This document shows, one piece after another, positions 10,201 to 20,180 of a stretch of 64,000 nucleotides of DNA. The position numbers and the translations under genes were made by a program. The notes under the pieces were generated by a model. It was not told the DNA's origin. It was given only the letters and a program-made list of their open reading frames with translations, and did no database searches. This stretch comes from Monoplex corrugatus (lineage: Eukaryota; Mollusca; Gastropoda; Littorinimorpha; Ranellidae): contig JAPXFY010000016.1 in assembly GCA_030674185.1 (NCBI GenBank), forward strand, positions 38,794,966-38,858,965, read 5' to 3'. Numbering within the stretch: the first letter of the stretch is position 1; every line of letters begins with the position of its first letter.

Positions 10201-10791
10201 TTTACCGTTCATTTTATACATTTTAGAACCTGTGTTTGGTTTTAACATTATATTGTATTACAATGTAATGCATTACATTGCGTCACATTGCGTTGCATTG
10301 CATTGTATTTTGTGGAGTTGTATTTGTATTGTATTTATTTTATTTTGGTTATTGTATTTATTAGCTTTACAGTTATGTGTTGTATTACTCTGTATTGCAT
10401 TTATTGTATTGTATTGTATTGTGTTGTATTGAAATGTATTGCATTGCATTGTCTTGTGGACTAGACAAGGTGAGGGACTGTTACTGTCATTATTAATTAT
10501 CATTATTATATTATTATTATGTTAACAGAAGTGGACAATGCAGAGTCTGAGTGTGGACTAGACAGGGTGAGGGACTGGTACTGTCATTATTAAATGTATA
10601 TTATTATTATTATTATCATTATTATTATTATTCATATTATTGTTTTGTTAACAGGTGTGGACGATGCAGAGTCCGAGTGTGGACTAGACAGCGTGAAGGA
10701 CTGGGACTGGCTCCTGAACAACAACAACAGCGAGCAACTAGAACAACAGCTTGCACCCCTTTTCAATCACATACGGTCACTGTTGTCATAG
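4354..10791 (+). CDS. PMVK: Phosphomevalonate kinase gene, four coding exons
   Basis: The protein converts mevalonate 5-phosphate to the 5-diphosphate with ATP in the mevalonate (isoprenoid/sterol) pathway, and belongs to the animal-type PMVK family of the P-loop kinase fold. Exons are 4354-4436, 7338-7401, 9910-10195 and 10655-10791. They total 570 nt, giving 189 aa, close to the about 192 aa of vertebrate PMVK. All junctions are GT-AG and phases match (2, 0, 1). Seen in sequence: the P-loop GKRKSGKD (residues 12-19), the lid/substrate segment RVDMIRWGEERR in exon 3, VWVISDARR, and the family signature GVDDAESECGLD at the start of exon 4, then a short tail ending RSLLS. Intron 1 holds a SINE, a foldback element and an RTE-like copy; intron 2 two minisatellites and a MITE; intron 3 partial copies of exon 4. 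The gene appears intact. The start ATG is at the expected position relative to the P-loop. Confidence 0.95.
4600..4905 (-). mobile_element. tRNA-derived SINE, family 1, copy c (PMVK intron 1)
   Basis: Reverse-complement copy of the family at 118-320 and 677-945. The tRNA-like head lies at the right end (about 4850-4905) and the body ends at 4600 with the same 'caaactcctaatgga' words as the other copies. It lies wholly in PMVK intron 1. Confidence 0.55.
5050..5400. mobile_element. Foldback (inverted-repeat) element, copy 1
   Basis: The left arm (about 5057-5150) carries 'cacgttcaagcaaactgg', 'gaaccagaaaa' and 'acaaccagacaagacaggc'. Their reverse complements recur in order in the right arm (about 5290-5392). 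The spacer contains 'ggagaaaaagactaaaac'. The same organisation occurs at 23740-24062, and single-arm copies at 31715-31955 and 32395-32545. The arms here are diverged by several substitutions and an indel. Confidence 0.65.
5403..5700. repeat. Left direct repeat flanking RTE-like copy 1
   Basis: About 88 bp starting 'agtggaaatatgggactt' are followed by (TC)n and (AC)n runs. The same order (unique block, TC, AC) recurs at 7055-7255 on the other side of the RTE-like insertion, with about 10% divergence in the unique block. Confidence 0.7.
5721..7050 (-). mobile_element. RTE-like non-LTR retrotransposon, family A, copy 1
   Basis: A 5'-truncated copy in PMVK intron 1, antisense to the gene. The minus-strand frame at 6181-6909 encodes reverse transcriptase motifs: DYTKAFDRVRHEEL, RGVWQGCVLSPDLFSLY and RYVDDTVLIAEHE (the YVDD form of the catalytic box). 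The 3' part (5833-6123) encodes the basic tail with KIEASKMWLLRRMLRVPWT. It ends in a (TGA)n-type tail, read on the plus strand as (ATC)n at 5721-5742. Frames are broken, so it is inactive. The 5' break point is at the same sequence position as in copies 2 and 4. Confidence 0.85.
7055..7255. repeat. Right direct repeat flanking RTE-like copy 1
   Basis: Partner of 5403-5700: 'agtggaaatatgggattt' block, then a (TC)n run, a C run and (AC)n. It begins directly beside the 5' end of the RTE-like copy at 7050. Confidence 0.7.
7338..7401 (+). CDS. PMVK: PMVK coding exon 2
   Basis: Acceptor GTTTCAG|G, donor CAAAG|GTAAAG. Encodes LGHDVCSIMRLSAPLKSQYAK, matching the family segment after the P-loop helix. 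Enters in phase 2 and leaves in phase 0. The donor sequence is repeated many times just downstream. Confidence 0.93.
7396..8115. repeat. Minisatellite built on the PMVK exon 2 donor
   Basis: The array starts within the last bases of exon 2 and repeats the words 'aaaggtaaagtatcacttct', 'gaaagtaaagtatcac' and 'aatgtatcacttctgaagg' in a compound period of about 85 bp. Each unit contains one or more AAAG|GTAAAG-like donor look-alikes. It ends near 8115, followed by T-rich unique intron sequence to 8440. Confidence 0.85.
8447..9209. repeat. 66-bp tandem array derived from the PMVK exon 3 acceptor region
   Basis: About eleven units of about 66 bp consist of an intron end ('tgtaaatttggtgtag') plus a degenerate copy of the first about 45 nt of exon 3 ('gctgatcgcttgatgg', 'cctctgactaaat'). 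The first unit (8447-8500) is closest to the real exon: it keeps 'acacaacctggac', which the real exon has at 9912. Further units at 9816-9909 abut the true exon, after the MITE at 9210-9815. If a decoy acceptor were used, the reading frame would meet an early TGA. Confidence 0.9.
9210..9815. mobile_element. MITE-like element with terminal inverted repeats
   Basis: 606 bp. It starts GTGACCTCCC and ends GGGAGGTCAC, with imperfect inverted homology continuing for about 35 bp ('cttaactagc' against 'cttaactcgc' in complement). It is flanked by AAAT on both sides (9206-9209 and 9816-9819), consistent with a 4-bp target duplication. It interrupts the 66-bp array, so it inserted after the array formed. 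It contains no transposase. The superfamily cannot be assigned by eye. Confidence 0.8.
9910..10195 (+). CDS. PMVK: PMVK coding exon 3
   Basis: Acceptor TTGCTTTAG|GAA, donor GCAG|GTGAGT. Encodes the central part of the kinase: EHNLDFDRLLDASDYKERF, the basic RVDMIRWGEERR, then VWVISDARRLTDLNYF and GFVFTAG. Enters in phase 0 and leaves in phase 1. The first 45 nt are the source of the upstream array. Confidence 0.95.
10250..10450. repeat. TTGTATTG-type low-complexity tract, PMVK intron 3
   Basis: Imperfect repeats of 'ttgtattgtattg' and 'gcattgcattg'. No coding signal. Confidence 0.7.
10443..10620 (+). pseudogene. Two partial tandem copies of the PMVK exon 4 start
   Basis: Copy 1 (about 10455-10480) keeps only 'gtggactagacaaggtgagggact'-like sequence. 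Copy 2 (10521-10578) begins with its own acceptor GTTAACAG and encodes VDNAESECGLDR, nearly the exon 4 start VDDAESECGLDS, then runs into 'gtactgtcattattaa'. Copy 2 also has a GTGAGG donor look-alike at 10567, so 10529-10566 (38 nt) could act as a frame-shifting cryptic exon. The copies are separated by (ATT)n tracts. Confidence 0.8.
10655..10791 (+). CDS. PMVK: PMVK coding exon 4 (terminal)
   Basis: Acceptor GTTAACAG|GTG. The last base of exon 3 plus GT gives Gly, then VDDAESECGLDSVKDWDWLL and the end HIRSLLS, TAG at 10789-10791. This is the diagnostic carboxyl-terminal segment of animal PMVK. Confidence 0.95.
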
Positions 10792-10919
10792 CACTGTTTC
10801 TTTTGTTGGTTTCTTTCTTTGTTTTATGTGGGTTTTTGTGTGACAGAGGAACACCTTTGTGTGTGTGTGTGTGAAGAATTCAGACTTCATTCAGAAATTC
10901 AGACTAGTCTCCTTGACAA

Positions 10920-11640
10920 GAGTTTATTGCCACTTTCATTTGTTTTGTTTTTTGTACTCAAGTGTTTTTGTCTTTTTTGTGTACTTCTTTTTGTTGTTAT
11001 TGCTGTAAACCTGTTATTTTTTTTGTTTTCTTTGTTTTGTTTACATGATTACTTTTCTTTTCATTCTTTGTTGTTGTTTGCCTATTTTATTTATCTGTTT
11101 ATATTTTTGTTTACTTCTTTGGTGTTTGGTTACTCTGTTCTGTATATCGACGTTTATTTTTTGTTCACTTGTTTATGTTTTGTTCTCCTGTTTGTTTATT
11201 TTTGTTGTTCACCTTTTTTTGTACATCTGTTTATTTTTTGTTCCTCTGTTTATTATTTGTGTACCTGTTTATTTGTTTGCCTGATTATTTTTGTTTATCT
11301 ATTTTTTCTTTATTGCTTATTTTTTTGTTTACTTGTTTATTTTTGTTGCCTGCTTATTTTTTGTTGCCTGCTTATTTTTATTTATTGTTTTTGTGTACCT
11401 ATTGTTTGTTTGCCTGTTTAATTTTTGTTCACCCATTTGGTGTTTGTTTTTTTGTTTGGTTGTTTTGCCTGCTTATTTCATATTTACCTGTTTCTTTTTC
11501 GTTTAGTGTTTATTTGCCTCATTGTATTTTGTTCACATGTGTATTTTTTGTTTATCTGTTTTTTTAACCTTTCTTTTTTGCGTTTTGTTTTGCTGTTTAC
11601 TTTTTTCTGTATTGCTTATTTTTTTGTGTTCCAGTTTAGA
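10920..11640. repeat. T-rich degenerate repeat in the PMVK 3' flank
   Basis: Irregular units resembling 'tgtttatttttgttcacctg' are repeated some 30 times. The 60-200 aa Phe/Cys/Leu-rich open frames across it come from composition. It may be transcribed as 3' UTR. Candidate AATAAA signals appear only much later (12331, 12534). Confidence 0.7.
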
Positions 11641-11924
11641 TAACAGTGACCTAATACTATGTCATTACGTTTCATGATTTCGTGAGATATTTTTTTCTGA
11701 TAAAAGCATGTGTGTGTTGTTTTGTTTTGTTTTCAAGTATATGTTTGTGTGTATTTGTGTGTGTGTTTATGTATGGTTGTGTGTGTGTGTGTGTGTGTGT
11801 GTTTGCAGGTGTGTATGTTTGTGTTTGTAAGAATACTTATTGGGTTGCATACTTATTGAGTTTGATTAGGTGCTATTTTATTGTGTATGTTTTGTTGTCC
11901 TTGGGAATGCTTGAATTTTTGTTC

Positions 11925-12130
11925 AGGTGGGGTTTTTTTTAATCCCCTGTGTGATAAATTGGGTGGAGTGGTCAGTGCTGGGGGCATGTCCTCAGATTGT
12001 GTGCACGGGTGCATTGATATGTGTGCTTAATTTTCCTTTGTTTTTGTTTTTTTCCTGTTGAAGTTTTTGTATGTTTTGAAGTGGTTATAGCCCTGATATG
12101 GCTCTATGCAGTTGCCTGGGCTTTAAACAT
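11925..12130. repeat. Dispersed 200-bp repeat, copy 1
   Basis: Shares with 12895-13100 the ordered words 'aatcccctgtg', 'gataaattgg', 'gagtggtca', 'gcattgat', 'cctgttgaagt' and 'gttatagccctgatatggc'. A third, partly deleted copy lies at 59285-59400 and 59670-59720. Confidence 0.75.
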
Positions 12131-12418
12131 CAATAACAATGACAATAATTCCCCTGTGGCAGCCAAGATGGTGCGTATGGACAGATGCAGAATGTTTTTG
12201 ATAACGAACGTTGATCGTGTGTGTTGATGTAAATCTTGGATTTTTAGATACGCTATTGAAGTTGATCATGTGTACAAATGTACATGAAAATAATCCATGG
12301 GGATTGTACGTATGTATACATGACTGTGTCAATAAATGTTGAGAACACAAGGAAATTACATGGGTGTATATGTGTGTTTGTGTACGTGTATGTTTTTGTG
12401 TGAGCGAAAGAGCTTTGA

Positions 12419-12426
12419 GTGTGTGT

Positions 12427-12470
<44 letters not shown>

Positions 12471-12500
12471 CATGCACGCGCACGTGTGTGTGTGTGTGAG
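12419..12500. repeat. (GT)n microsatellite
   Basis: GT dinucleotide run with a short GCGCAC interruption. Confidence 0.95.
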
Positions 12501-12894
12501 GTTTCAGTGGGGTCAGACCTGTGGCCCAAATGAAATAAAGAAGAGTCATTCAAATGATTGAGAAAGCCATGCTGTGATGCGGGGACTCTTTCAGTATAAA
12601 TAGTATCCCCACCTTCTGGAAATTCTGTGCCAGAATTCCCCCTTTTCTGTCTACTGTGTTCCTTTGCTTTCTATCATTTCTTCCTATTCTTTTTTGCCTT
12701 GCTGGTCCATTCACGTGTATGTGTTCGATAAAGTCTCAGGTACTTTTCTCTAGCTCTTAGGATTGATAATTGGGTACATGTATTCAGTACATTTTTGGCT
12801 CTAGGGATGTGAGATATGCAGGAGCTATTTCAGGTAATTTAGACCTGTTCTTAATGTTCTAGTATTCTTAGTTATGTTTAAATTTGTATTCAGG

Positions 12895-13100
12895 TATGCT
12901 TTTTAAATCCCCTGTGCGATAAATTGGAAGGAGTGGTCAACACCAGGGGCATCTCCTTAGATTATGTGCTCGAGTGCATTGATGTGTGTACTTAATTTTC
13001 TTTTCCTTTCGTTTTTTTTTCCTGTTGAAGTGCTGTATGTGCATTGAAATGGTTATAGCCCTGATATGGCTCTATGCAGTCGGCTGGGCTTTATGCAACA
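12895..13100. repeat. Dispersed 200-bp repeat, copy 2
   Basis: About 85% alike to 11925-12130 by eye. Its start coincides with the block A match to 59285. Confidence 0.75.
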
Positions 13101-13850
13101 GTAAGAATAGAATAGAACAGCATTTTTGTTCTCTAATTCTCTGTGTGGATCTTTGTCTCTGTCTTCTCTCTCAGTCACACACAGTGTTTCAATATTTAAT
13201 AGAACCCTTAACCCCAACTGGGGCATGGAGGATAACAGCAAATAAACGAAAATCCAACAGAATCAACAGAGAACAGTAAGCAGGAAGAATTTTTAACAGT
13301 CCAACAGGAAAAAAAATTGAAATGGTCTTACGTTAGAATACTCAAATATTCAGAGTATAAGGACAACAATAAAAATAGATCTTTGATGAAAGTTGTTAAT
13401 TTTAATTGATCTTTTGTTTCCTTCCAAAAATGAAGTTACACATTTGGTGACGACGGGAACATCGATTTAACTTAATATATTTTTGTGGAATAAGACATAC
13501 GTTTTCGTGTAATAAACTTCAGTCGGTCATGGTGGAGCTTAGAGCATTTGAAAATATGTGAAGACTCGTCACCTAAGGCATTGTCATCATGAAACTTTCG
13601 TCATCACAAAACTGACGTATTCTGCTTTATGTACTCCTTTGCTTCTACCTAATCTAATTTCAAGCCCATGACAGCTGCATCGAAATTCAGTCAAAGGAAA
13701 ACCGTATACATCTCGTAACAGTGTAATATATTTCTGTGTTCCAAATTCAGTATTGAAATATTGATATAATATGCATTTATTACTTTTTTTTGTTTTTGTT
13801 TTTTTTGTGTGTCTGTCTTCCAATATTGCTGATAATTTAGCCTGGAGTAT
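13100..13850. other. Intergenic stretch absent from block B
   Basis: No exon, repeat family or RNA gene was recognised. Block B jumps from the equivalent of about 13080 to about 13850, so this segment is an insertion in A or a deletion in B. Confidence 0.4.
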
Positions 13851-14125
13851 GTAGCATTTTTGTAAAATCTAGATTTGTTCCCAAAACTTTGAGATGCCCA
13901 AGCGAAATCAAAATCCAATCGATCAATATAGATTAATATGACTATCCAATCTGAACAGTATACGTTTTTTCCATGCAAATCAGAGAAAAGTTTGTATATT
14001 TCGGTAGAGCATTTCTCTGCTTTTTCTTTCGACAAAAACAATCATTTTAGATTTAACAAACACTGAAATTGGATATAACTCTTGTGTTTCACCATGCAAA
14101 ATCTCAAGTCAGCGTGGACATGCGT

Positions 14126-14165
<40 letters not shown>

Positions 14166-14215
14166 ACACCCCAACACACAACACCAACGCGCGCGCACAC
14201 ACACACACACATTTG
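14126..14215. repeat. (AC)n microsatellite
   Basis: AC run with a GCGCGC interruption, matching 59985-60100 in block B. Further (CACG)n-like sequence lies at 14500-14625. Confidence 0.9.
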
Positions 14216-14799
14216 CGCGCACAACATTTTGTTTCTGACACACACAGATGTACCGTTTCCTGTCTGCATATTTCATTCTTTTTCTTTACTCACTCAGCAC
14301 ACACAGCATTTTCTTGTACTTTCACACACATACACAGCATTCCCCCTCCCTCCCTCCCTCCTCTCCCCCTATCTCCCTCCGTCTGTCTGTCTCTCTAGAT
14401 CACATGTACGTGTCCTCAAACTCGACCTGTGACACAATCAGTTTTTTACCTTCTAGTTTAGCTTGAGTGCATATGACAAATGAGTTTTGAGGTCTTCACA
14501 GACACACATGCACGCACACACACATAAATACACGCACGCACATACCCCACCACGACGACACACGCACGCACGCACACAAACACACATACGCACCCCCACC
14601 TCCCATCCCACACTCATGTACGCATGCACAAGCACAGAGCGTCACGATGGCATAATCTCTGCTGTTAAAAGTGATCAAAAGAAGAAAAAACGATACCGGT
14701 GTGATGATTCATCTGACCTAGTCAGGAAATGTGCATAGAGTGTTGTCAAGATAAGACGACCATCTGTGCCTTCAGCCACAGCCTATCTGCCGTTCACAC

Positions 14800-15180
14800 G
14801 GGCATAACAGGCAAGTGGTGGTTAGGACGTCAGACCTCCAACCGGAAGTCTGGGGTTCAATCCTGCCTGAGTAGTATAGCCTATCTGGCAGGTAAAGGTA
14901 GGGCATCAGGACCTGGCCAGCTCATGGGTTTATGTGCAGGCTTAAGGCTTGTGCCATGATCACCATGTACATGGCACCTGTGACGTTAGTAACATGGAAT
15001 TCGTTCCGAGCTTGTGCCATGATCACACTATACATGGCACCTGTGACGCTAGTGCATATGAAATTCGTTCCGAGCTTGTGCCATGATCACCATATACATG
15101 GCACCTGTGACGTTAGTGCATATGGAATTTGTTCCGCGCGTGGAGACGTCGTCTTGAGAAACTGAAACTGAAACTGGCGG
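14800..15180 (+). mobile_element. tRNA-derived SINE, family 2, with internal triplication
   Basis: The head (about 14815-14868) has an A-box-like GTGGTTAGGACG and a B-box GGGTTCAATCC spaced as in a tRNA promoter. The body at about 14947-15140 consists of three tandem units of 63-68 bp, each with the inverted words 'gtgccatg' and 'catggcac' able to form a hairpin. The copy ends with a (GAAACT)n tail near 15165-15178. Block B lacks it at the equivalent point. Confidence 0.75.
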
Positions 15181-15310
15181 GTAAAAGGTGAAGATTTTTC
15201 TGATCTCAAAGGCTCAGATCTGCCGATGCCTAAACTCACTGCATGTGCACATACACGCAGGCATTCAATTATGCAGGTTAAAGATCAATGTTGTGGCTTT
15301 AAAAAACAAA
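15180..15310 (+). mobile_element. Second SINE-like fragment
   Basis: Directly follows the (GAAACT)n tail. It has words such as 'tgatctcaaaggctcagatc' and 'gttaaagatcaatg' that I recall from dispersed gastropod repeats. It is short and diverged. Confidence 0.4.
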
Positions 15311-15319
15311 AAATAAGGC

Positions 15320-15707
15320 CTATGGTGTTAAATGACTGTGAAAACGGGAAAAAAAGCCTCATCCCTGTTAAGTGACTTACAAAATCACGAAATAAACCAC
15401 ATAAGTTTTAACTGATTTAAAAAAAACATGAAAAAACAACAACATTAAGCGACTTACAAAACAAAACAAAAAACAAAACAAAACAAAAAACAACCTCATC
15501 AATATCAAGTGACTGAAAAAGTCACGAAATAAATCACATAAGTTTTAACTGATTAAAAAGAAAACATGAAATAAACAACATCAGTGTTAAGTGACCTACA
15601 GAACATGTAAAAAGCCTCATCAGTGTTAAGTGACTTACAAACTTACGAAATAAACCACATCAGTGTTAAATGACTTATAAAAACATGAAATAAACAACAT
15701 AAGTGTT
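15320..15707. repeat. 40-bp minisatellite, left part
   Basis: About ten degenerate units ('aataaaccacat', 'agtgttaagtgac', 'aaaacatgaaa'). The array is continued at 25364-27836. The two parts were one array before the LINE at 15708-25363 inserted. Confidence 0.85.
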
Positions 15708-15852
15708 TTTTTTTACCTTGTTTTTATTCATTTTCAAATACATAGCATTTACAAACATCTTAATATGTATACAATGCATAATCAACAGATCTAACAAAAT
15801 GTAGAAAAAAATAAGCATTGGTTGCAATATATATATACACATACATATACAT

Positions 15853-16079
15853 ACATGCATGCATACATACATACATACATACATACATACATACATACAT
15901 ACATACATACATACATACAATACACATATCCACATACATACGTACACATGCCATATACATGAACACACTTACATGTATATATACACACATATACATACGG
16001 CTACATATATATACATACACGTATATAATTTTACATATACATACGGCTACATATATATACACACACATGCATACACATA

Positions 16080-16176
<97 letters not shown>
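15853..16176. repeat. Compound microsatellite (CATA)n, (AT)n, (GT)n
   Basis: (CATA)n at 15853-15920, (AT)n at 16090-16136 and (GT)n at 16137-16176, within the 3' untranslated part of the L1/Tx1-like element. Confidence 0.9.
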
Positions 16177-16177
<1 letters not shown>

Positions 16178-16337
16178 TGTGTATGTATATATATATATGT
16201 ATACATATGCACATATACATAAAACATACACCTACATGTACATCCATGTGTCTAACTGTAGCATGTGAAGAGATAGATAAATTTGCATTTTAAGAAGAAA
16301 ATTACACGAATGTATATATGAAACAATAAGGGAAAAA

Positions 16338-16462
<125 letters not shown>

Positions 16463-17344
16463 AAGCAAACAAAAACAAATAAGTGGACAAATAATATCGA
16501 AATCCAACAGCTTCATATGTCAGAGATAACTGCATGTTGTATTTTTTTTCTTCTGATGATGTCCATGAAAAAATGTTATCTTTGACCAGAGGATGTTAGT
16601 CATTTTATAAAAAGAGGTATGTCCTCTACATTACATCACGATGTACTTTTATGTTGTAACATGATGTTTACTCATTGACCCATTAGCCATTCTGCTGAAC
16701 ATTAAGTTGAGACAATTGTTTATGTGTCAAACATCAGAGGTATATAGTAAGACCACTTTGATACGAATGTTGTATAGTACATATTCACGTAAGCTTTGTG
16801 TCTTTCTATCATGAACCTCCATTTAAGCTGTTGTAAGAATATATGAAAAATAGGTTGTATTTTTTGTATTCAACATTTGTATAAGAAGAATTTTGCAAAA
16901 CTAAGAAGAAAATCAAAGATATTATCTGTTTTAAAGTTCTCAGATGTTCGAAGTATAATTAATTCTTCGTTCAATTTCAAATAACATGTATGTACACATT
17001 TTTCATTTAACGAAGATTCAAAAGAATACGAAAACTGACGAACCGCGTAACATCGCCAGAATAAATGCTGAATATCTTCAGGTTGTGTATTGCAAAAGGT
17101 ACATTTATCCTTGTTACTGATTTTTGTATTTGTGTTTTGTTTGTAGCAATGATTCTGTGAACTGTCCGGATTTGAAACCATCTAAGTTTGACATCAGTTA
17201 TTTTATGAATCTTTTTGAAAACAACTTACCAGTTTAAATCTGTTGGTAGTTTTGTGTTCCACTTACTACAAGACTTTGGGTCTTCACAGTTAGTATATCG
17301 TTGTATTGTTTCGTTCCTTTGTGGCTTGAATAAATGATCTAAAG

Positions 17345-18278
17345 GGACTGAGTGTTACTCGGACATTAAGAACTGGATGACGTTCAACAAACTTCAGCTT
17401 AATGACGACAAGACAGAAGCTATCCTCATTGGCACCCATCAGAAACTTTCTCAGCTGCCTCCTCTTTCTCTCCCATTATGTAACACATCAGTCCCAATTT
17501 CTGATTCAGCTAAAAACCTTGGTGTCTGCATTGACTCTACCCTCTCCATGAACAACTTTGTTTCTCAAACTGCCAGATCTTGCTACTATCATCTCCATCG
17601 TATAAGGCTGATCAGGAAGTATCTCTCTGTCGAAACAACTGCAAAACTCGTTCTCTCCTTCATAATGTCTCGCATTGACTATTGCAATTCACTCCTGTCT
17701 GGTCTTCCTGCCTCCACCATTCACATCCTACAGCGCATTCAAAACAATGCTGTACGCCTTGTACTCAAAAAGAAAAAAGCTGACCACATATCTCCTCTCC
17801 TGGCACAACTTCACTGGCTCCCTGTATCAAAGCGCATACAGTACAAACTAGATACCATGTGCTACAAAAGCCTCAATAACGCAGCCCCCGATTACCTGTC
17901 AAGCCTACTTGAGATCTATCTTCCCTCACGTACCCTCCGCTCTGCCTCCGATCCTCTGACTTTTCGCTTTCCACGCACTAAGCTCAATACCTATGGTCCA
18001 CAAGCCTTCTCTGTTTCTGGTACTCTCCTGGAACAAACTTCCTCTCTCAGTCCGTCAGCAACCTACTTTTGTCTCCTTCAAGTCCGCTCTCAAAACTCAC
18101 CTTTTCCTCCTCCGCATAAAATCCTAACCTCACTCAACCCCCCCTCTGCAGCCTGTCTCCGCTCGGAGGGGAATCACATGGTTATAATATATAATTGTAT
18201 ATGCTATGCTCTCTATAATTTTCCATTGCTTTTATTCTTGATTTTATTGCTTTTATTCTTTCTCCCCATTTATAGCCA

Positions 18279-18332
<54 letters not shown>

Positions 18333-18340
18333 CGTGTGTG

Positions 18341-18376
<36 letters not shown>

Positions 18377-18466
18377 TGTGTGTCTGCTTCAGCGCTTAGA
18401 TTTGATTTTATCAAGATTTTGCGCTATATAAATATTGTAATTATTATTAATTATTCTTCTTCAAAT
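17345..18466 (+). mobile_element. L2/CR1-like LINE fragment A
   Basis: 5'-truncated. The frame from 17377 encodes the carboxyl half of ORF2: KLQLNDDKTEAILIG, NLGVCIDSTLSM, SRIDYCNSLLSGLPAS, RIQNNAVRLVL and QLHWLPVSKRIQYKL, a well-known L2/CR1 signature set. A frameshift occurs near 18010. The 3' UTR contains a (GT)n/(GTGC)n run (18279-18380) and ends with 'gcgctatataaatattg' and an ATT-rich tail. It lies opposite in strand to the L1/Tx1-like host, whose ORF2 resumes on both sides. Confidence 0.85.
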
Positions 18467-18533
18467 TTAAAGCATAGTTATTATGAATATCAAGGTCCAT
18501 TTTTTCTTATGTATTTTTTAATCGCTTGATTTA
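18467..18533 (-). mobile_element. Short remnant of L1/Tx1-like ORF2 between L2-A and the satellite
   Basis: Minus-strand translation continues from the satellite's last unit as [15 protein letters not shown] before a stop. This is the normal downstream sequence of the satellite source segment. Confidence 0.75.
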
Positions 18534-19063
18534 CTCCAAAATAAGTGACAAAATTCGAGATTAGCCCATATGTAGTTATGAATTCATCATAAGTTAAAAG
18601 ATGACCCAAAATAAGTGACAAAATTCGAGATTAGCCCATATGTAGTTATGAATTCATCATAAGTTAAAAGATGACCCAAAATAAGTGACAAAATTCGAGA
18701 TTAGCCCATATGTAGTTATGAATTCATCATAAGTTAAAAGGTGACCCAAAATAAGTGACAAAATTCGAGATTAGCCCATATGTAGTTATGAATTCATCAT
18801 AAGTTAAAAGATGACCCAAAATAAGTGACAAAATTCGAGATTAGCCCATATGTAGTTATGAATTCATCATAAGTTAAAAGGTGACCCAAAATAAGTGACA
18901 AAATTCGAGATTAGCCCATATGTAGTTATGAATTCATCATAAGTTAAAAGATGACCCAAAATAAGTGACAAAATTCGAGATTAGCCCATATGTAGTTATG
19001 AATTCATCATAAGTTAAAAGGTGACCCAAAATAAGTGACAAAATTCGAGATTAGCCCATATGT
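18534..19063. repeat. 70-bp satellite array, left part
   Basis: About 7.5 head-to-tail 70-bp monomers, almost identical: essentially one variable base (A or G before TGACCC). Every monomer has an EcoRI site (GAATTC). Read on the minus strand a monomer encodes TYDEFITTYGLISNFVTYFG, a piece of the surrounding LINE ORF2. Confidence 0.97.
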
Positions 19064-20014
19064 CCTGCTTCAGCATCATTCTTTCTCGGATGACAATCAG
19101 CTGTATGTCTCTGGGCCTCTACCTGACCTTCCCATCATGATCCAGAAAACCCAATCTTGTGTAGCTGACCTGAAGGATTGGATGACTGAAAACAAACTGA
19201 AATTAAATGAAGAGAAATCCGAATTGATCTTGATCACCCCACCCAAACTCCAAAATCACCCCTCTCTTCCAACCTCTGTCACACTTGTTGACTCATCTAT
19301 CCCTCTCTCCCATTTTGCCCGTAACCTTGGTGTAACTCTTGATCAAACCCTGTCCTTCCACCAGCATGTGAGCAACGTCTGTCGGACTTGTTTTCTTGAA
19401 CTCCGCCGAATTGCTTCTATCCGCCACCTCCTCTCAGAAGACACGACAAAGGCTCTTGTCTGTGCATTTGTTCTATCCCGTCTCGATTACTGTAATGCTC
19501 TTTTTTCTGGTTCCCCCTCTCATCTCATTAACAAACTTCAGAAAGTTCAAAATCATGCTGCCCGTCTCATCTTCCGCTCTTCAAAATTTAACCATGTTAC
19601 GCCATTGCTCTGTTCTCTCCACTGGCTCCCTGTTCAGCAAAGAATATCCTACAAGATTGCCTGCCTCTGCTTCAAATCTATTGAGTCTTCCTGTCCTGAG
19701 TATCTCACCCATCTGTTACATCTCTACACGCCATCTCGAGCTTTGCGGTCCTCATCTGATACCCGTCTCTATAGTATCCCCATAGTCCGCACTAAAAGGT
19801 TTGGGCAGCGTTCTTTTTCCTATCAAGCTCCAACCATCTGGAATCAGTTACCTCGCTCTCTTAGATACTCACCCTCTCTGTCCACATTCAAACGCTCCCT
19901 CAAAACTCACCTGTTTCCCAAAACTGGTAATCTCTGCCCCCTTCCCCCCATGTAATGTAATGGTGACATTATAGTGTCTTAGTGTCAATGTGTCATTGTA
20001 TTTGCATGTCATGC

Positions 20015-20046
<32 letters not shown>

Positions 20047-20180
20047 TGTGTGTGTGTGGGTGCTTCTGTGGGCGTGTGTGTGTGTGCTTGTGATTCTGGT
20101 TATATGTTTTGCCATTGTAAACGCCTAGGGCATTAATTTGATTAGGCGTACTAAATGTTCATAATAATAATAATAATAAT
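19064..20180 (+). mobile_element. L2/CR1-like LINE fragment B inserted in the satellite
   Basis: 5'-truncated, but with an intact frame (19077-19955) from HSFSDDNQLYVSG to its own stop, including KLKLNEEKSELILI, NLGVTLDQTLSF, SRLDYCNALFSGSPSH, SLHWLPVQQRISYK and WNQLPRSLRYSPS. The 3' end has a GT-rich tract, 'gcctagggcattaatttg' and an (AAT)n tail. The word ATGT (possibly ATATGT) of the satellite monomer is present at both edges, as expected for a short target duplication. Its intact frame suggests a young insertion. Confidence 0.92.

Noticed and set aside
10819..11567. 130-200 codon Phe/Leu/Cys-rich frames after PMVK
   Set aside because: Composition artefact of a T-rich degenerate repeat; no start context or motif.
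14805..14875. tRNA gene
   Set aside because: A- and B-box-like words are present, but there is no complete cloverleaf. The sequence continues into a SINE body with a (GAAACT)n tail.
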